From the NCBI GenBank assembly GCA_964564915.1, contig CAZMCU010000037.1, positions 1-17,994 of the forward strand: 17,994 nt of DNA, given 5' to 3'. Below, piece after piece: positions 8,173 through 15,073 of the stretch. A program made the position numbers and the translations under genes. Below the pieces are notes generated by a model that had not been told where the DNA came from, ran no database searches, and saw nothing but the letters and a program-made list of their open reading frames with translations. The first letter of the stretch is position 1; each line of letters opens with the position of its first letter. This DNA is from JAFGBM01 sp964564915. Its GTDB lineage: Bacteria > Actinomycetota > Actinomycetes > Actinomycetales > Demequinaceae.

Positions 8173-9201
8173 TCAGGCCGCGCCGGTGCCGCGGCTTTGG
8201 ACTTTCAGGGTGGAGAGACCGAGCGAGGCGGAGACCGGTTCGGGGACGTCGTCCATCGCCCGGTCATCTTCCCATTCCGGTAGGGGAGTCCGTAGCGCCT
8301 CCGCGATGGCGAAAAACGGGTAGGCCGTCGCCGCCGCGATGCCAACGACAACCGTGACCGCGAGCACGAGGTCGGTCCCGCTCATGCCCCCCGTTGACTC
8401 CACCGCAAGGGAACTCCACGTCCCAACGCTCAGCCACACCCACCAGAAAACGCCGACGGGGACGAGCGACAGGAGGGCCACCGTGGCTAGGCGAGCCGTT
8501 CGGAAGGCGTCCGGAGGTCGTTTCGGGCTCGGTTGAGGAAGCGGACGATGCTCAAAGCGGCTCGTCCGAAGGTCCGCGTATGCCCACGTCGCGACGGACG
8601 GAACCAAGACGAGACAGGCGAACGCGAAGACGTACGGCGACATACCCGCTGCGTACAGGGTCACGGCGGCTCCTGCGGTTGCCGCACCGACCAGCCCGTG
8701 GGTAGCGCGCATGCGCTCCAGCGGGAGCGTTGGGCGGGCGTTCGTTGCTCGGGCACTAGAGCCGTCCATTGAATCGAAGGCCGCTTGCTCCCGACGTACG
8801 AAGACGATGGCTACCCAGGCAAACGCCCCTGCGACGAGCGCGGCAAGAATCGCTACGGGGAGCCGGAATCCGTCGGGTAGGCCCACCCGCTCGCCGGAGA
8901 AAGAGTCCGCGACCGTGATCGCCAACAGGATCCCCAACCCGCTAGCGAGTCCATTCCGCGTATGCCTCAACGGCTCCGTCACGGACGAAGGGACGTGAGA
9001 ACTGGAGGTCAGCCAGCAGTAGCCAGCGACCACACCGAACGCGACCGCGTCCGCTCCCGGGGCAATCAGCCGCAGGGCCGAACCCGAACCGAGCAGTGCG
9101 ACGCTCTCGCCGCACAGCACCGCGACCACCATTCCCGCCGTCGATACCAATCCGAGCCGCAGCAGGGGAGGTCGAGACATCCACCCCGTCGATGCCGCCA
9201 T
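8173..9201 (-). CDS. Hypothetical multi-pass membrane protein
   Basis: I do not recognise this 342-residue protein. From ATG 9201 the minus strand carries GGGGAGG six bases upstream, so I prefer this start to the GTG at 9273 or ATG at 9246 in the same frame. About eight hydrophobic segments are visible, near residues 15-38, 45-64, 84-99, 115-136, 168-187, 189-210, 236-258 and 276-300. A polar loop (138-165) and a proline-rich charged loop (211-235) lie between them. The C-terminal tail of about 40 residues is acidic then polar. There are no catalytic motifs or conserved charged residues inside the helices. It is converged on by metZ and lies 116 bp downstream of copA on the same strand, with a hairpin between them, so co-transcription with the copper genes is uncertain. 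Confidence 0.75.
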   Translation of the reverse strand: MAASTGWMSRPPLLRLGLVSTAGMVVAVLCGESVALLGSGSALRLIAPGADAVAFGVVAGYCWLTSSSHVPSSVTEPLRHTRNGLASGLGILLAITVADSFSGERVGLPDGFRLPVAILAALVAGAFAWVAIVFVRREQAAFDSMDGSSARATNARPTLPLERMRATHGLVGAATAGAAVTLYAAGMSPYVFAFACLVLVPSVATWAYADLRTSRFEHRPLPQPSPKRPPDAFRTARLATVALLSLVPVGVFWWVWLSVGTWSSLAVESTGGMSGTDLVLAVTVVVGIAAATAYPFFAIAEALRTPLPEWEDDRAMDDVPEPVSASLGLSTLKVQSRGTGAA

Positions 9202-9267
9202 AGCCGCCTCCCCTCGCGACAATCCTTGCACGCGGTGGGCTTCCATGTGCGGTGAAGAGTGAGTTAG

Positions 9268-9292
9268 CCACACGCGCTCGACAATCGTGTGG
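9268..9292 (-). terminator. Hairpin downstream of copA
   Basis: The arms ccacacg (9268-9274) and cgtgtgg (9286-9292) pair perfectly over 7 bp around an 11-base loop, 26 bases past the copA stop. No T-run follows. It may be a weak terminator between copA and the membrane-protein gene. Confidence 0.4.
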
Positions 9293-9317
9293 AGGGGCCG
9301 CGAGAGGGTTCGTGGAC

Positions 9318-11612
9318 CTAGCCCCGTGAAACCGCGAACGCCCTGAGGCGCAGCGAGTTACCGACAACGAAGAGCGACGACGTTCCCATCGCGCCCGAAG
9401 CGATCATCGGGTTGAGGATGCCGAACGCGGCCAACGGGATGGCGACGACGTTGTAGGCGAAGGCCCAGAAGAGGTTGCCCCGGATCGTCGAGAAGGTTCG
9501 ACGGGCGAGACGAATCGCGGTGACGACCGCCATGAGGTCACCCGAGACGATGGTCAGGTCCGACGCCTCGCGGGCCACGTCCGTACCCGTGCCAACCGCG
9601 ATGCCCAGATCGGATTGCGCGAGCGCAGGGGCGTCATTGATCCCGTCGCCCACCATGGCGACGCGCTTGCCCTCGGCCTGGAGAGATGTGATCGCGGCAG
9701 CCTTCTCGCTCGGGAGAACCTCGGCCTCGACTCTGTCGATCCCCGCCTCCGCGGCGATCGCGCGCGCGGCCCTCTCGTTGTCTCCCGTCAGCAGCACGAC
9801 GTCAAGACCGAGGCTGCGGAGTGCGGCGACGGCGTCGCGCGAGCTCGGCTTGATGGTGTCCCGAACGACCATGACGGCTTCTGCGGACACGGGGACGGAG
9901 CCGCGACCCACGAACACGACGGTCGCCCCGGTCGCCTCGGCCGTAGAGGCGGCATCCTCGAGGGCTACCGATACCGAATCGAATAGCCGTCGCGAACCGA
10001 TGCTTACCGCCACCGGGGCTTTACCGCGCGCCCCGTCGACGACCGCCGTCACGCCTCGACCGGGGGTGACCCGGAAGTCCTTGACCACTCGGTGCTTCGA
10101 CGCGAGGGCAGCAACCGCGCGACCGATCGGGTGTTCCGAACGCGCCTCGACCGAAGCGGCGAGAAGCGTGATCTCGCGGCGAACCGCATCGCCCACGTCC
10201 GGCGCGATCACCTCGATCGCCTCCATGCGTCCTTCCGTGACCGTCCCCGTCTTGTCGAGGACAACCACGTCGAGCCTCCTGGCGTCCTCGAGGACCTGCC
10301 CGGAATGGATCAGGGTGCCGAGCTGAGCCCCGCGTCCCGTGCCGACCATGATGGCAAGAGGCGTGGCGAGACCCAAGGCGCACGGGCACGAGATGATGAG
10401 CACGGCTACGGCGGCGGTGAAGGCGCGGTTCGCGTCTCCCGTGAGAGCGAGCCAGATGCCGAGGGTCGCCAGTGCGAGCAGGATGACCACGGGGACGAAT
10501 ACGCTCGCTATCCTGTCGGCGAGTCGCTGGATGTTGGCCTTCCCGGACTGCGCCTCGTCCACCATGCGCGCGATCTGGGCGAGCATCGTCTCCGAACCGA
10601 CCCGGGTGGCTTCGATCGTCAGGGCGCCGTCGGTCGCGATCGTGCCCCCGACGACCTCGGTACCGGAGGCGGCCTCGACGGGCACGGACTCGCCCGTCAC
10701 CATCGAGGCGTCGACGGCCGCCTCCCCATCGACCACCACACCGTCCGTCGCGATCGTCTCGCCCGGGCGCGTGACGAAGCGCATGCCGACCACGAGGTCG
10801 TCGCGCGAAATCGTCCGACCGTCTTCGAGCGTGACGACATCCACCTGGATCTGACCGAGGGCGCGGATCGCGTCGCCCGCTCGTGCGGTCGATCGCACCT
10901 CCATCCACTTGCCCAACAGGATGAGGGTGACGATGACGGCGCCGGTTTCGTAGTAGACGTGCGCGGAGTCGAAGGCGGCGGCCCCGAACGCCCTTCCGAC
11001 GAGCACCACGGTGGACCACGTCCACGACGCCGCGGTCCCGAGGCTGACGAGGGTGTCCATGTTGGTCGCGCGGTGTCGGGCGTTCTTCAGGGCCGAGCGG
11101 TGGAACGGCCAACCGGACCAGAAGACGACGGGGGTCGCGAGCGCGGCCGCAACCCATTCCCAGCCGGAGAACTGCCACGCCTCGACCATGGAGACAACCA
11201 GGAGCGGGACACTGAGGATCGCGGCGAGGGTGAACCTTCGACGATAGTCCGTCACCCGCGCAGCGTCGGAGGCGAGGTGCGCGGCGTGCTCATCCTCGCG
11301 GCTCATCGCGGTGTGCGGCTCTCCGTGGTGGGCCGAGTGACCCCTATCGTGCTCCGTGGGCGGTGCGCTCAGCACCTCGTATCCCAAGCCGGTGATCGTC
11401 GATCGGATCGCCTCGTCGAGGATCGCGGGGTCCACGGTCCCGTCCGGCCGTACCGTGGCGCGCTTCGTCACGAGGTTGACGTTCGCCTCGCCCACTCCCT
11501 CGAGTTTGGTGAGCCCGCGCGTGATGTTCGCGACGCAACCTTGGCACGTCATCCCCCCGATCGGAAGTTCGATAGCGGGGACGTCCGCGTGCTCGGCGTG
11601 TGTGGTGGTCAT
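9318..11612 (-). CDS. copA: Copper-exporting P1B-type ATPase
   Basis: A 764-residue inner-membrane heavy-metal pump. One N-terminal metal-binding domain has GMTCQGC (20-26; C23, C26) and is followed by a histidine-rich linker (88-112). TGES (306-309) is the actuator loop. The membrane metal site is CPC (409-411), DKTGT (453-457) holds the phosphorylated D453, SEHP (492-495) binds nucleotide and GDGIND (655-660) is the hinge. YN (720-721) and MGTSS (742-746) in the last helices complete the set typical of Cu(I) pumps (P1B-1). ATG 11612 is eight bases after the copZ stop with AGGTGA in front of it, so the two genes form an operon transcribed from the copZ promoter. It should export Cu(I), possibly Ag(I), delivered by the chaperone. 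Substrate is inferred from motifs. Confidence 0.95.
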   Translation of the reverse strand: MTTTHAEHADVPAIELPIGGMTCQGCVANITRGLTKLEGVGEANVNLVTKRATVRPDGTVDPAILDEAIRSTITGLGYEVLSAPPTEHDRGHSAHHGEPHTAMSREDEHAAHLASDAARVTDYRRRFTLAAILSVPLLVVSMVEAWQFSGWEWVAAALATPVVFWSGWPFHRSALKNARHRATNMDTLVSLGTAASWTWSTVVLVGRAFGAAAFDSAHVYYETGAVIVTLILLGKWMEVRSTARAGDAIRALGQIQVDVVTLEDGRTISRDDLVVGMRFVTRPGETIATDGVVVDGEAAVDASMVTGESVPVEAASGTEVVGGTIATDGALTIEATRVGSETMLAQIARMVDEAQSGKANIQRLADRIASVFVPVVILLALATLGIWLALTGDANRAFTAAVAVLIISCPCALGLATPLAIMVGTGRGAQLGTLIHSGQVLEDARRLDVVVLDKTGTVTEGRMEAIEVIAPDVGDAVRREITLLAASVEARSEHPIGRAVAALASKHRVVKDFRVTPGRGVTAVVDGARGKAPVAVSIGSRRLFDSVSVALEDAASTAEATGATVVFVGRGSVPVSAEAVMVVRDTIKPSSRDAVAALRSLGLDVVLLTGDNERAARAIAAEAGIDRVEAEVLPSEKAAAITSLQAEGKRVAMVGDGINDAPALAQSDLGIAVGTGTDVAREASDLTIVSGDLMAVVTAIRLARRTFSTIRGNLFWAFAYNVVAIPLAAFGILNPMIASGAMGTSSLFVVGNSLRLRAFAVSRG

Positions 11613-11620
11613 GGCGTCAC

Positions 11621-11845
11621 CTAGGCGATGACCTGGTAGCCCAACTCCTCCACCGTGGCCTTGAGCGCGTCGCGCAGCGCGGCCTCGCCGACAGTCCCGT
11701 CGGGGTGCACCGTCGCCGTCTTCGCCTCAAGGTCCACCGAGGCGTCCGCGACGCCGTCGACGTCCGTGAGGCCCTTCGTGATGGTCATGACGCAGTGGTG
11801 GCATGACATCCCGCCGATGGTGAGTTCGATTTCTTTCGTGTCCAT
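11621..11845 (-). CDS. copZ: Copper chaperone, HMA domain
   Basis: A 74-residue single heavy-metal-associated domain of usual length. GGMSCHHCVMTI (11-22) places the ligands C15 and C18 in the MxCxxC loop, and the tail VEELGYQVIA is typical. It should bind Cu(I) in the cytoplasm and pass it to the pump encoded directly downstream. The second His in CHHC is an unusual neighbour to the ligands but is seen in some family members. ATG 11845 is six bases after a TACCGT -10 box, so its mRNA is probably leaderless. The CueR-like operator just upstream implies metal induction. Confidence 0.92.
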   Translation of the reverse strand: MDTKEIELTIGGMSCHHCVMTITKGLTDVDGVADASVDLEAKTATVHPDGTVGEAALRDALKATVEELGYQVIA

Positions 11846-11851
11846 ACCTCA

Positions 11852-11883
11852 ACGGTAAACCTTACAGTCGAATGGAAGGTCAA
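11852..11883 (-). promoter_or_regulatory. MerR-type promoter of copZ-copA, with a long spacer
   Basis: On the minus strand TTGACC (plus 11878-11883) serves as -35 and TACCGT (plus 11852-11857) as -10, separated by 20 bp instead of the usual 17. The six bases after the -10 lead directly to the copZ ATG. The stretch TTGACCTTCC closely resembles the CueR-controlled E. coli copA promoter as I recall it (19-bp spacer). Overlong spacers are the hallmark of promoters that MerR-family activators open by untwisting DNA. Confidence 0.8.
11859..11880 (-). promoter_or_regulatory. CueR-like operator in the copZ promoter
   Basis: A 22-bp imperfect palindrome with ACCTT and AAGGT ends; nine of eleven base pairs are symmetric. 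It lies entirely between the -10 and the middle of the -35 box, where MerR-family activators bind. The gene for the probable regulator ends at 11889, immediately upstream. Confidence 0.75.
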
Positions 11884-11888
11884 GCGCG

Positions 11889-12344
11889 CTAGTGGTGGGC
11901 GTGGAGTGGTAGGCGCGTGCGATTCCCCGGAGCATGCGCGCCTTCCTGTGCCGCCGCGATCACCTGGCACCGGTGGGGGTCGGAGCACTCCCCCGGATCC
12001 ATGTGGTCGGCGCGTTCCGCGAGCGCCGCCATCTCCACTCGCGCCGCCTTGAGTGCTTCGATCTGCTGGTCGATTTCATCGAGGTGCCGGTGAATGAGCT
12101 CCCGCGTGTGGGCGCACGTCGACTGCCCCGCGTCCTTCATGTCGAGGATGCTCCCCACTTCGGCGAGCGTGAGCCCCGCTACCTGGGAGTCGCGAATGAA
12201 GCGCAACCGCTCGGCGGCGTCGTCCCCGTAGTCGCGGTAGTTGGACGACGTTCGTCCCGGGGGTCGGAGCAGGCCAATACTCTCGTAGTAGCGGATGGTC
12301 TTGGTGCTCACCCCGGCCCGATCCGCAAGTTCGCCGATCTTCAT
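11889..12344 (-). CDS. MerR-family metal-responsive regulator (CueR/ZntR-like)
   Basis: A 151-residue cytoplasmic regulator. The winged-helix start MKIGELADRAGVSTKTIRYY is followed by ESIGLLRPPGR and a long dimerisation helix (about 79-112). The metal-binding candidates are C77, C120 and C126. E. coli CueR has a serine at 77, whereas Zn, Hg and Pb sensors have a cysteine there, and the C-terminal pair here is spaced by five residues rather than seven. The tail has extra histidines (H148, H150, H151). It should activate the copZ-copA promoter directly downstream. ATG 12344 lies six bases after a TATCCT -10 box and has no Shine-Dalgarno. By gene context it is a copper sensor; by C77 it could sense a divalent metal. 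Confidence 0.88.
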   Translation of the reverse strand: MKIGELADRAGVSTKTIRYYESIGLLRPPGRTSSNYRDYGDDAAERLRFIRDSQVAGLTLAEVGSILDMKDAGQSTCAHTRELIHRHLDEIDQQIEALKAARVEMAALAERADHMDPGECSDPHRCQVIAAAQEGAHAPGNRTRLPLHAHH

Positions 12345-12350
12345 GGTTCC

Positions 12351-12356
12351 AGGATA
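12351..12356 (-). promoter_or_regulatory. -10 box of the leaderless merR-type gene
   Basis: On the minus strand TATCCT is followed by GGAACC and the ATG at 12344, again a six-base interval. No good -35 is visible, in keeping with a weak or activator-dependent promoter. The 22-bp palindrome begins seven bases above this box. Confidence 0.65.
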
Positions 12357-12363
12357 CGCCCCA

Positions 12364-12385
12364 ACCTTCGAGCCCACTGGAAGGT
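12364..12385. promoter_or_regulatory. Second CueR-like palindrome between the regulator and racemase genes
   Basis: Also 22 bp, with perfect ACCTTC and GAAGGT ends around a mostly asymmetric centre. The half-sites match those of the copZ operator. It sits between two divergent -10 boxes (12351-12356 and 12401-12406), so a bound regulator could act on its own gene, the racemase, or both. An overlapping inverted repeat, CCACT-N7-AGTGG (12374-12390), shares part of it. Confidence 0.55.
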
Positions 12386-12400
12386 AGTGGTCCAGAGGAC

Positions 12401-12406
12401 TAGCAT
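12401..12406 (+). promoter_or_regulatory. -10 box of the leaderless racemase gene
   Basis: TAGCAT, then CGGCCC, then ATG 12413: the same six-base interval as the other leaderless genes here. No Shine-Dalgarno and no clear -35 are present. Confidence 0.65.
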
Positions 12407-12412
12407 CGGCCC

Positions 12413-13120
12413 ATGGACACATCGCCACGCAAACTCGGCCTCCTCGGGGGCATGACGTGGGAATCCTCGATCGTCTACGAGCGGTTGCTCAACGAAGGCA
12501 CCCGCGATCGCCTCGGTGGATCCCACTCCGCGGACCTCGTCGTTCGTTCCTATGATTTTCAACCCCTTGCGGACGCGAGCGCGGCCAGCGACTGGGATGG
12601 CCTCGCCCGCACCTTCATAAGCGATGCCGTCATCGTGGAGTCCGCGGGCGCGGAGGCGATCCTCATCTGCGCCAACACGATGCACAAGGTCGCCGACCAG
12701 GTGGCCGCAGCGATCTCGATTCCCCTCATTCACATCATCGACGTCACGGCGAACGCCATCCTTGCCGCGGGCCTCGACACCGTTGCGCTGCTGGGTACCG
12801 GCTACACCATGCGCGACTCGTTCTATCGCGATCGAATGGCGACCCATGGCATCACGGCGATCGTACCGATGGAGAACGACGCCGCCGAGGTCCACCGAAT
12901 CATCTACGACGAGTTGGCCAAAGGGGTGATCAGAAGCGAGTCACGCGAAACCTTTCAGGTCATCGTCGCGGGGCTGGTCGACGCTGGGGCGCAAGGGGTC
13001 ATCGCGGGCTGCACGGAAATCCCGTCGCTCCTTCGCGCGGAAAACGTCAGCGTGCCGTACTTCGACAGCCTCACCCTTCACGTCAACGCCGCCCTCGACT
13101 TCTCGGTCGGGCTCCGTTAG
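12413..13120 (+). CDS. Aspartate/glutamate-type amino acid racemase (YgeA/RacX-like)
   Basis: A 235-residue cofactor-independent racemase of normal length. LGLLGGMTWESSIVYERLLN (8-27) is the N-terminal signature. The two catalytic cysteines are C86 in ICANTMH and C200 in AGCTEIP, one from each lobe. The family interconverts L- and D-amino acids by two-base proton exchange; YgeA-type members have broad specificity, so the substrate here is undefined. It lies divergent from the metal regulator with a CueR-like palindrome between them. It meets the acetyltransferase-kinase gene tail to tail with only three bases between stops. Its mRNA is probably leaderless. Confidence 0.88.
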   Translation: MDTSPRKLGLLGGMTWESSIVYERLLNEGTRDRLGGSHSADLVVRSYDFQPLADASAASDWDGLARTFISDAVIVESAGAEAILICANTMHKVADQVAAAISIPLIHIIDVTANAILAAGLDTVALLGTGYTMRDSFYRDRMATHGITAIVPMENDAAEVHRIIYDELAKGVIRSESRETFQVIVAGLVDAGAQGVIAGCTEIPSLLRAENVSVPYFDSLTLHVNAALDFSVGLR

Positions 13121-13123
13121 GTC

Positions 13124-14104
13124 TCACCACCCCACGGCATCGATGACGGCGGCAGCCGCTTCACCCGGCGAACGCCCAACGTTCTCTACGGCGAAATCCT
13201 CAAGGTCGAGCGCATCGAGCGAGTCCTCTAGCTCGATCGTTCGGGTTCGCGACCGCTCGCGCCATTCGGGATCCCCCTCACGCTCCTCAATCCGTCGCAT
13301 CCGAACGTCCTCCGGTGCCGTAACGCGGACGATCGTCACCTCCGCTGGCCCCGCTCCCGAGCGGAACGCCGCCGCGTAGCGCTCGCGGTCCTCCGGATCC
13401 TCGACCACGCGGGCGACGACGACTAACCCGAAACCCCGCTTCCGATACGCTGGCGCAACCCCGTCGAGGGCCTCGAAGAAGAGGCCCTGGTTGTACCGGT
13501 CGCCCGGAGCCGAGGGTTCCGCTTGCGCGAGAGCGTCTCCGTCGACCCACCCGTGCCGTGCTCCCCTCTTGGTGAGCAGGTCGCTCACGGCGGCAGCGAC
13601 GGCTGTCTTTCCCGCGCCGATCGCGCCTGACACAACGAGGACCCGCGTCGGCACGTCCTTCTCCATGCAGATCGAATACCGAGAACTCGCCCACGGGCAC
13701 GTCTTGCCGATTAAGCGATACCCGATCGCCCGGTACAGCGCCACCGCCTCCGGTTGCTTGTCGCCGGTCTCGAGAATGATCCGTGTCGCGCCCGCACGTC
13801 GTGCCGCGTCCTCCGCGGCCCCCATGAGTACCCTCGCGACGCCGTTTCCCCGTCTCCCTGGTCGCACATACAAACGCTTGATCTCCGCCTCGGGAGGTCG
13901 ATCGTCGTTGTGGAACCATCGAACGACGACGGTCCCAACGGCGTCATCCCCCACGTAACCAACAAACGAGGCGATGACCCCATCGGGGACCAGGCCCGAC
14001 GAGCCCGGCAGCGGCCCGTACCGTCCCTCAAGTTCCGCCCATTCCTCCTCCCACAGTCGACGCGCGTCAGGGTCATCGAAAGGAACGGCGCGAACAGAGA
14101 GCAC
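13124..14104 (-). CDS. GNAT acetyltransferase fused to a P-loop kinase-like domain
   Basis: A 326-residue two-domain protein. Residues 1-149 are a GNAT N-acetyltransferase: EIKRLYVRPGRRGNGVARVL (74-93) is the acetyl-CoA loop, and ETGDKQPEAVALYRAIGYR (112-130) is the typical strand-helix that follows. Residues 153-326 begin VLVVSGAIGAGKTAVA with a Walker A at 160-167, then a WVDGDALAQAEP segment, as in small-molecule kinases and related ATPases, with an arginine-rich lid-like region (268-289). I chose GTG 14104 because it lies six bases below a TACGCT -10 box and just before the GNAT fold. Longer readings run into the assembly gap. Neither substrate is identifiable; modification of a small molecule such as an antibiotic, nucleotide or polyamine is a possibility only. 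Confidence 0.82.
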   Translation of the reverse strand: MLSVRAVPFDDPDARRLWEEEWAELEGRYGPLPGSSGLVPDGVIASFVGYVGDDAVGTVVVRWFHNDDRPPEAEIKRLYVRPGRRGNGVARVLMGAAEDAARRAGATRIILETGDKQPEAVALYRAIGYRLIGKTCPWASSRYSICMEKDVPTRVLVVSGAIGAGKTAVAAAVSDLLTKRGARHGWVDGDALAQAEPSAPGDRYNQGLFFEALDGVAPAYRKRGFGLVVVARVVEDPEDRERYAAAFRSGAGPAEVTIVRVTAPEDVRMRRIEEREGDPEWRERSRTRTIELEDSLDALDLEDFAVENVGRSPGEAAAAVIDAVGW

Positions 14105-14110
14105 GCGCTT

Positions 14111-14116
14111 AGCGTA
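14111..14116 (-). promoter_or_regulatory. -10 box of the leaderless GNAT-kinase gene
   Basis: On the minus strand TACGCT, then AAGCGC, then GTG at 14104. The interval matches that of the other leaderless genes in the window and supports the GTG start. Confidence 0.6.
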
Positions 14117-14202
14117 TCTTCGCGAACATACGGCTCTCGACTCCTCGGTAGGGGCGTTATGCTCCCGATTTCCCGAAGTTCCAGCGTGGATTGCGCGTCC
14201 GC

Positions 14203-14231
14203 TTGACAGTCCCAGAAGGCGCCGAGAGGAT
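14203..14231 (+). promoter_or_regulatory. Possible promoter of the lipoprotein gene
   Basis: A perfect TTGACA (14203-14208) stands 17 bases before GAGGAT (14226-14231), a partial match to a -10 box. The 5' leader would be about 75-80 bases and includes a GGAGGGA ribosome binding site at 14302-14308. The rest of the 211-bp interval between the divergent genes holds nothing else I can support. Confidence 0.35.
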
Positions 14232-14315
14232 GGACGCGGCTGAGGCAACTGAGGCCGGGGGTAATCGTGGATCGTCACCATGGCGGTCCCGCTCCATTTA
14301 TCGGAGGGAACAGGC

Positions 14316-14861
14316 ATGAAGATTCGACTTGTGGTCCTACTCGGCTCCAGTTTGCTGCTGGTTGGCTGTAGTTCGGGTACAGCAACGCAAACGGGCGGNN
14401 NNNNNNNNNNNNNNNNNNNNNNNNNNNNNNNNNNNNNNNNNNNNNNNNNNNNNNNNNNNNNNNNNNNNNNNNNNNNNNNNNNNNNNNNNNNNNNNNNNAC
14501 GGGCGGGGACTGCGAAGGTGGCACCACACGCGTCCAGGTGGGAACCGACTACGTCGGCACCATCGCTGGCGGCAGGTTTCCCAACAACTGCGCCGAGATG
14601 TGCATCTGGTCCCCGGACGCTGGCAGCCTGACCATCGGAGTCTCCGGACCTGCGCTCGATCTCGACCTGTACGTGGACCCGGTTCTCTCCGTCCTCACGA
14701 ACACGTCGTCGTCGGGAACGGCCAGTTGGGAATCGAACGCCTACGGTACGGGCCCCGAGCAAGTGACCATCTACAACCCTCAGGGACGGTATTACGCCCA
14801 GGTGTGCTCGTACGACGGCACCGGAACAACCTTCGTTCTGTCGACTGAGGTATCGAACTAA
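14316..14861 (+). CDS. Lipoprotein with a PPC-like domain (contains an assembly gap)
   Basis: ATG 14316 has GGAGGGA seven bases upstream. The N-terminus MKIRLVVLLGSSLLLVGC is a type II signal peptide with lipobox LVGC and acylated C18, so the protein is anchored on the outer face of the membrane. A Thr/Gly linker follows and runs into the gap. After it, about 120 residues look like a bacterial pre-peptidase C-terminal (PPC) beta-sandwich: GTIAGGRFPNNC, LDLDLYVD, and EQVTIYNPQGRYYAQVCSYD near the end. Several cysteines (DCEGG, NNCAEMC, QVC) may form disulfides. PPC domains usually sit on secreted proteases; here no protease domain is visible, so it may be a stand-alone surface or binding protein. 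The frame is continuous across the nominal gap. A strong terminator follows. Confidence 0.78.
   Translation: MKIRLVVLLGSSLLLVGCSSGTATQTGXXXXXXXXXXXXXXXXXXXXXXXXXXXXXXXXXXTGGDCEGGTTRVQVGTDYVGTIAGGRFPNNCAEMCIWSPDAGSLTIGVSGPALDLDLYVDPVLSVLTNTSSSGTASWESNAYGTGPEQVTIYNPQGRYYAQVCSYDGTGTTFVLSTEVSN
14399..14498. other. Assembly gap of 100 N in the lipoprotein linker
   Basis: The eight bases acgggcgg stand both immediately before (14391-14398) and after (14499-14506) the gap. Either the contig ends overlap and no sequence is missing, or a Thr-Gly tandem repeat broke the assembly. Joining the ends over the shared bases gives an uninterrupted frame (ATQTGGDCE). Confidence 0.97.
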
Positions 14862-14884
14862 CAACCCCGCCCATCGCGGCGCTG

Positions 14885-14910
14885 GGGCCGGGACGCTAGC
14901 GTCCCGGCCC
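14885..14910 (+). terminator. Strong intrinsic hairpin terminator
   Basis: A perfect 26-bp palindrome centred on CTAG (14896-14899), with arms gggccgggacg and cgtcccggccc, lies 23 bases after the lipoprotein stop. It is very GC-rich and lacks a T-run, as usual for high-GC genomes. It would insulate the LLM oxidoreductase gene from the lipoprotein transcript. Confidence 0.8.
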
Positions 14911-15073
14911 TCGTCGTCCGCAAGACGCAGGCAACCATGTGATCAACCGGCATCCATGTGGCGTATCTTCACCAGTGTGGGTTCATTCGTGATGTCACGG
15001 ATGGATCCCACTCCTTCACGAACTGAGGGCCTCGGAACGGCCGAGCCGCACCGAGGCGCAAGGAGGCTTGCGA

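Noticed and set aside
9202..9273. A longer N-terminus (GTG 9273 or ATG 9246) for the membrane protein.
   Set aside because: Neither start has a ribosome binding site or a -10 box at leaderless distance, whereas ATG 9201 has GGGGAGG six bases upstream; the 9246-9292 stretch also forms part of a hairpin region.
10092..11624. A long open frame (about 510 codons) on the plus strand opposite copA.
   Set aside because: It lies wholly antisense to a clear P-type ATPase, is Arg/Asp/His/Gly-rich as expected of a high-GC shadow frame, and has no recognisable domain.
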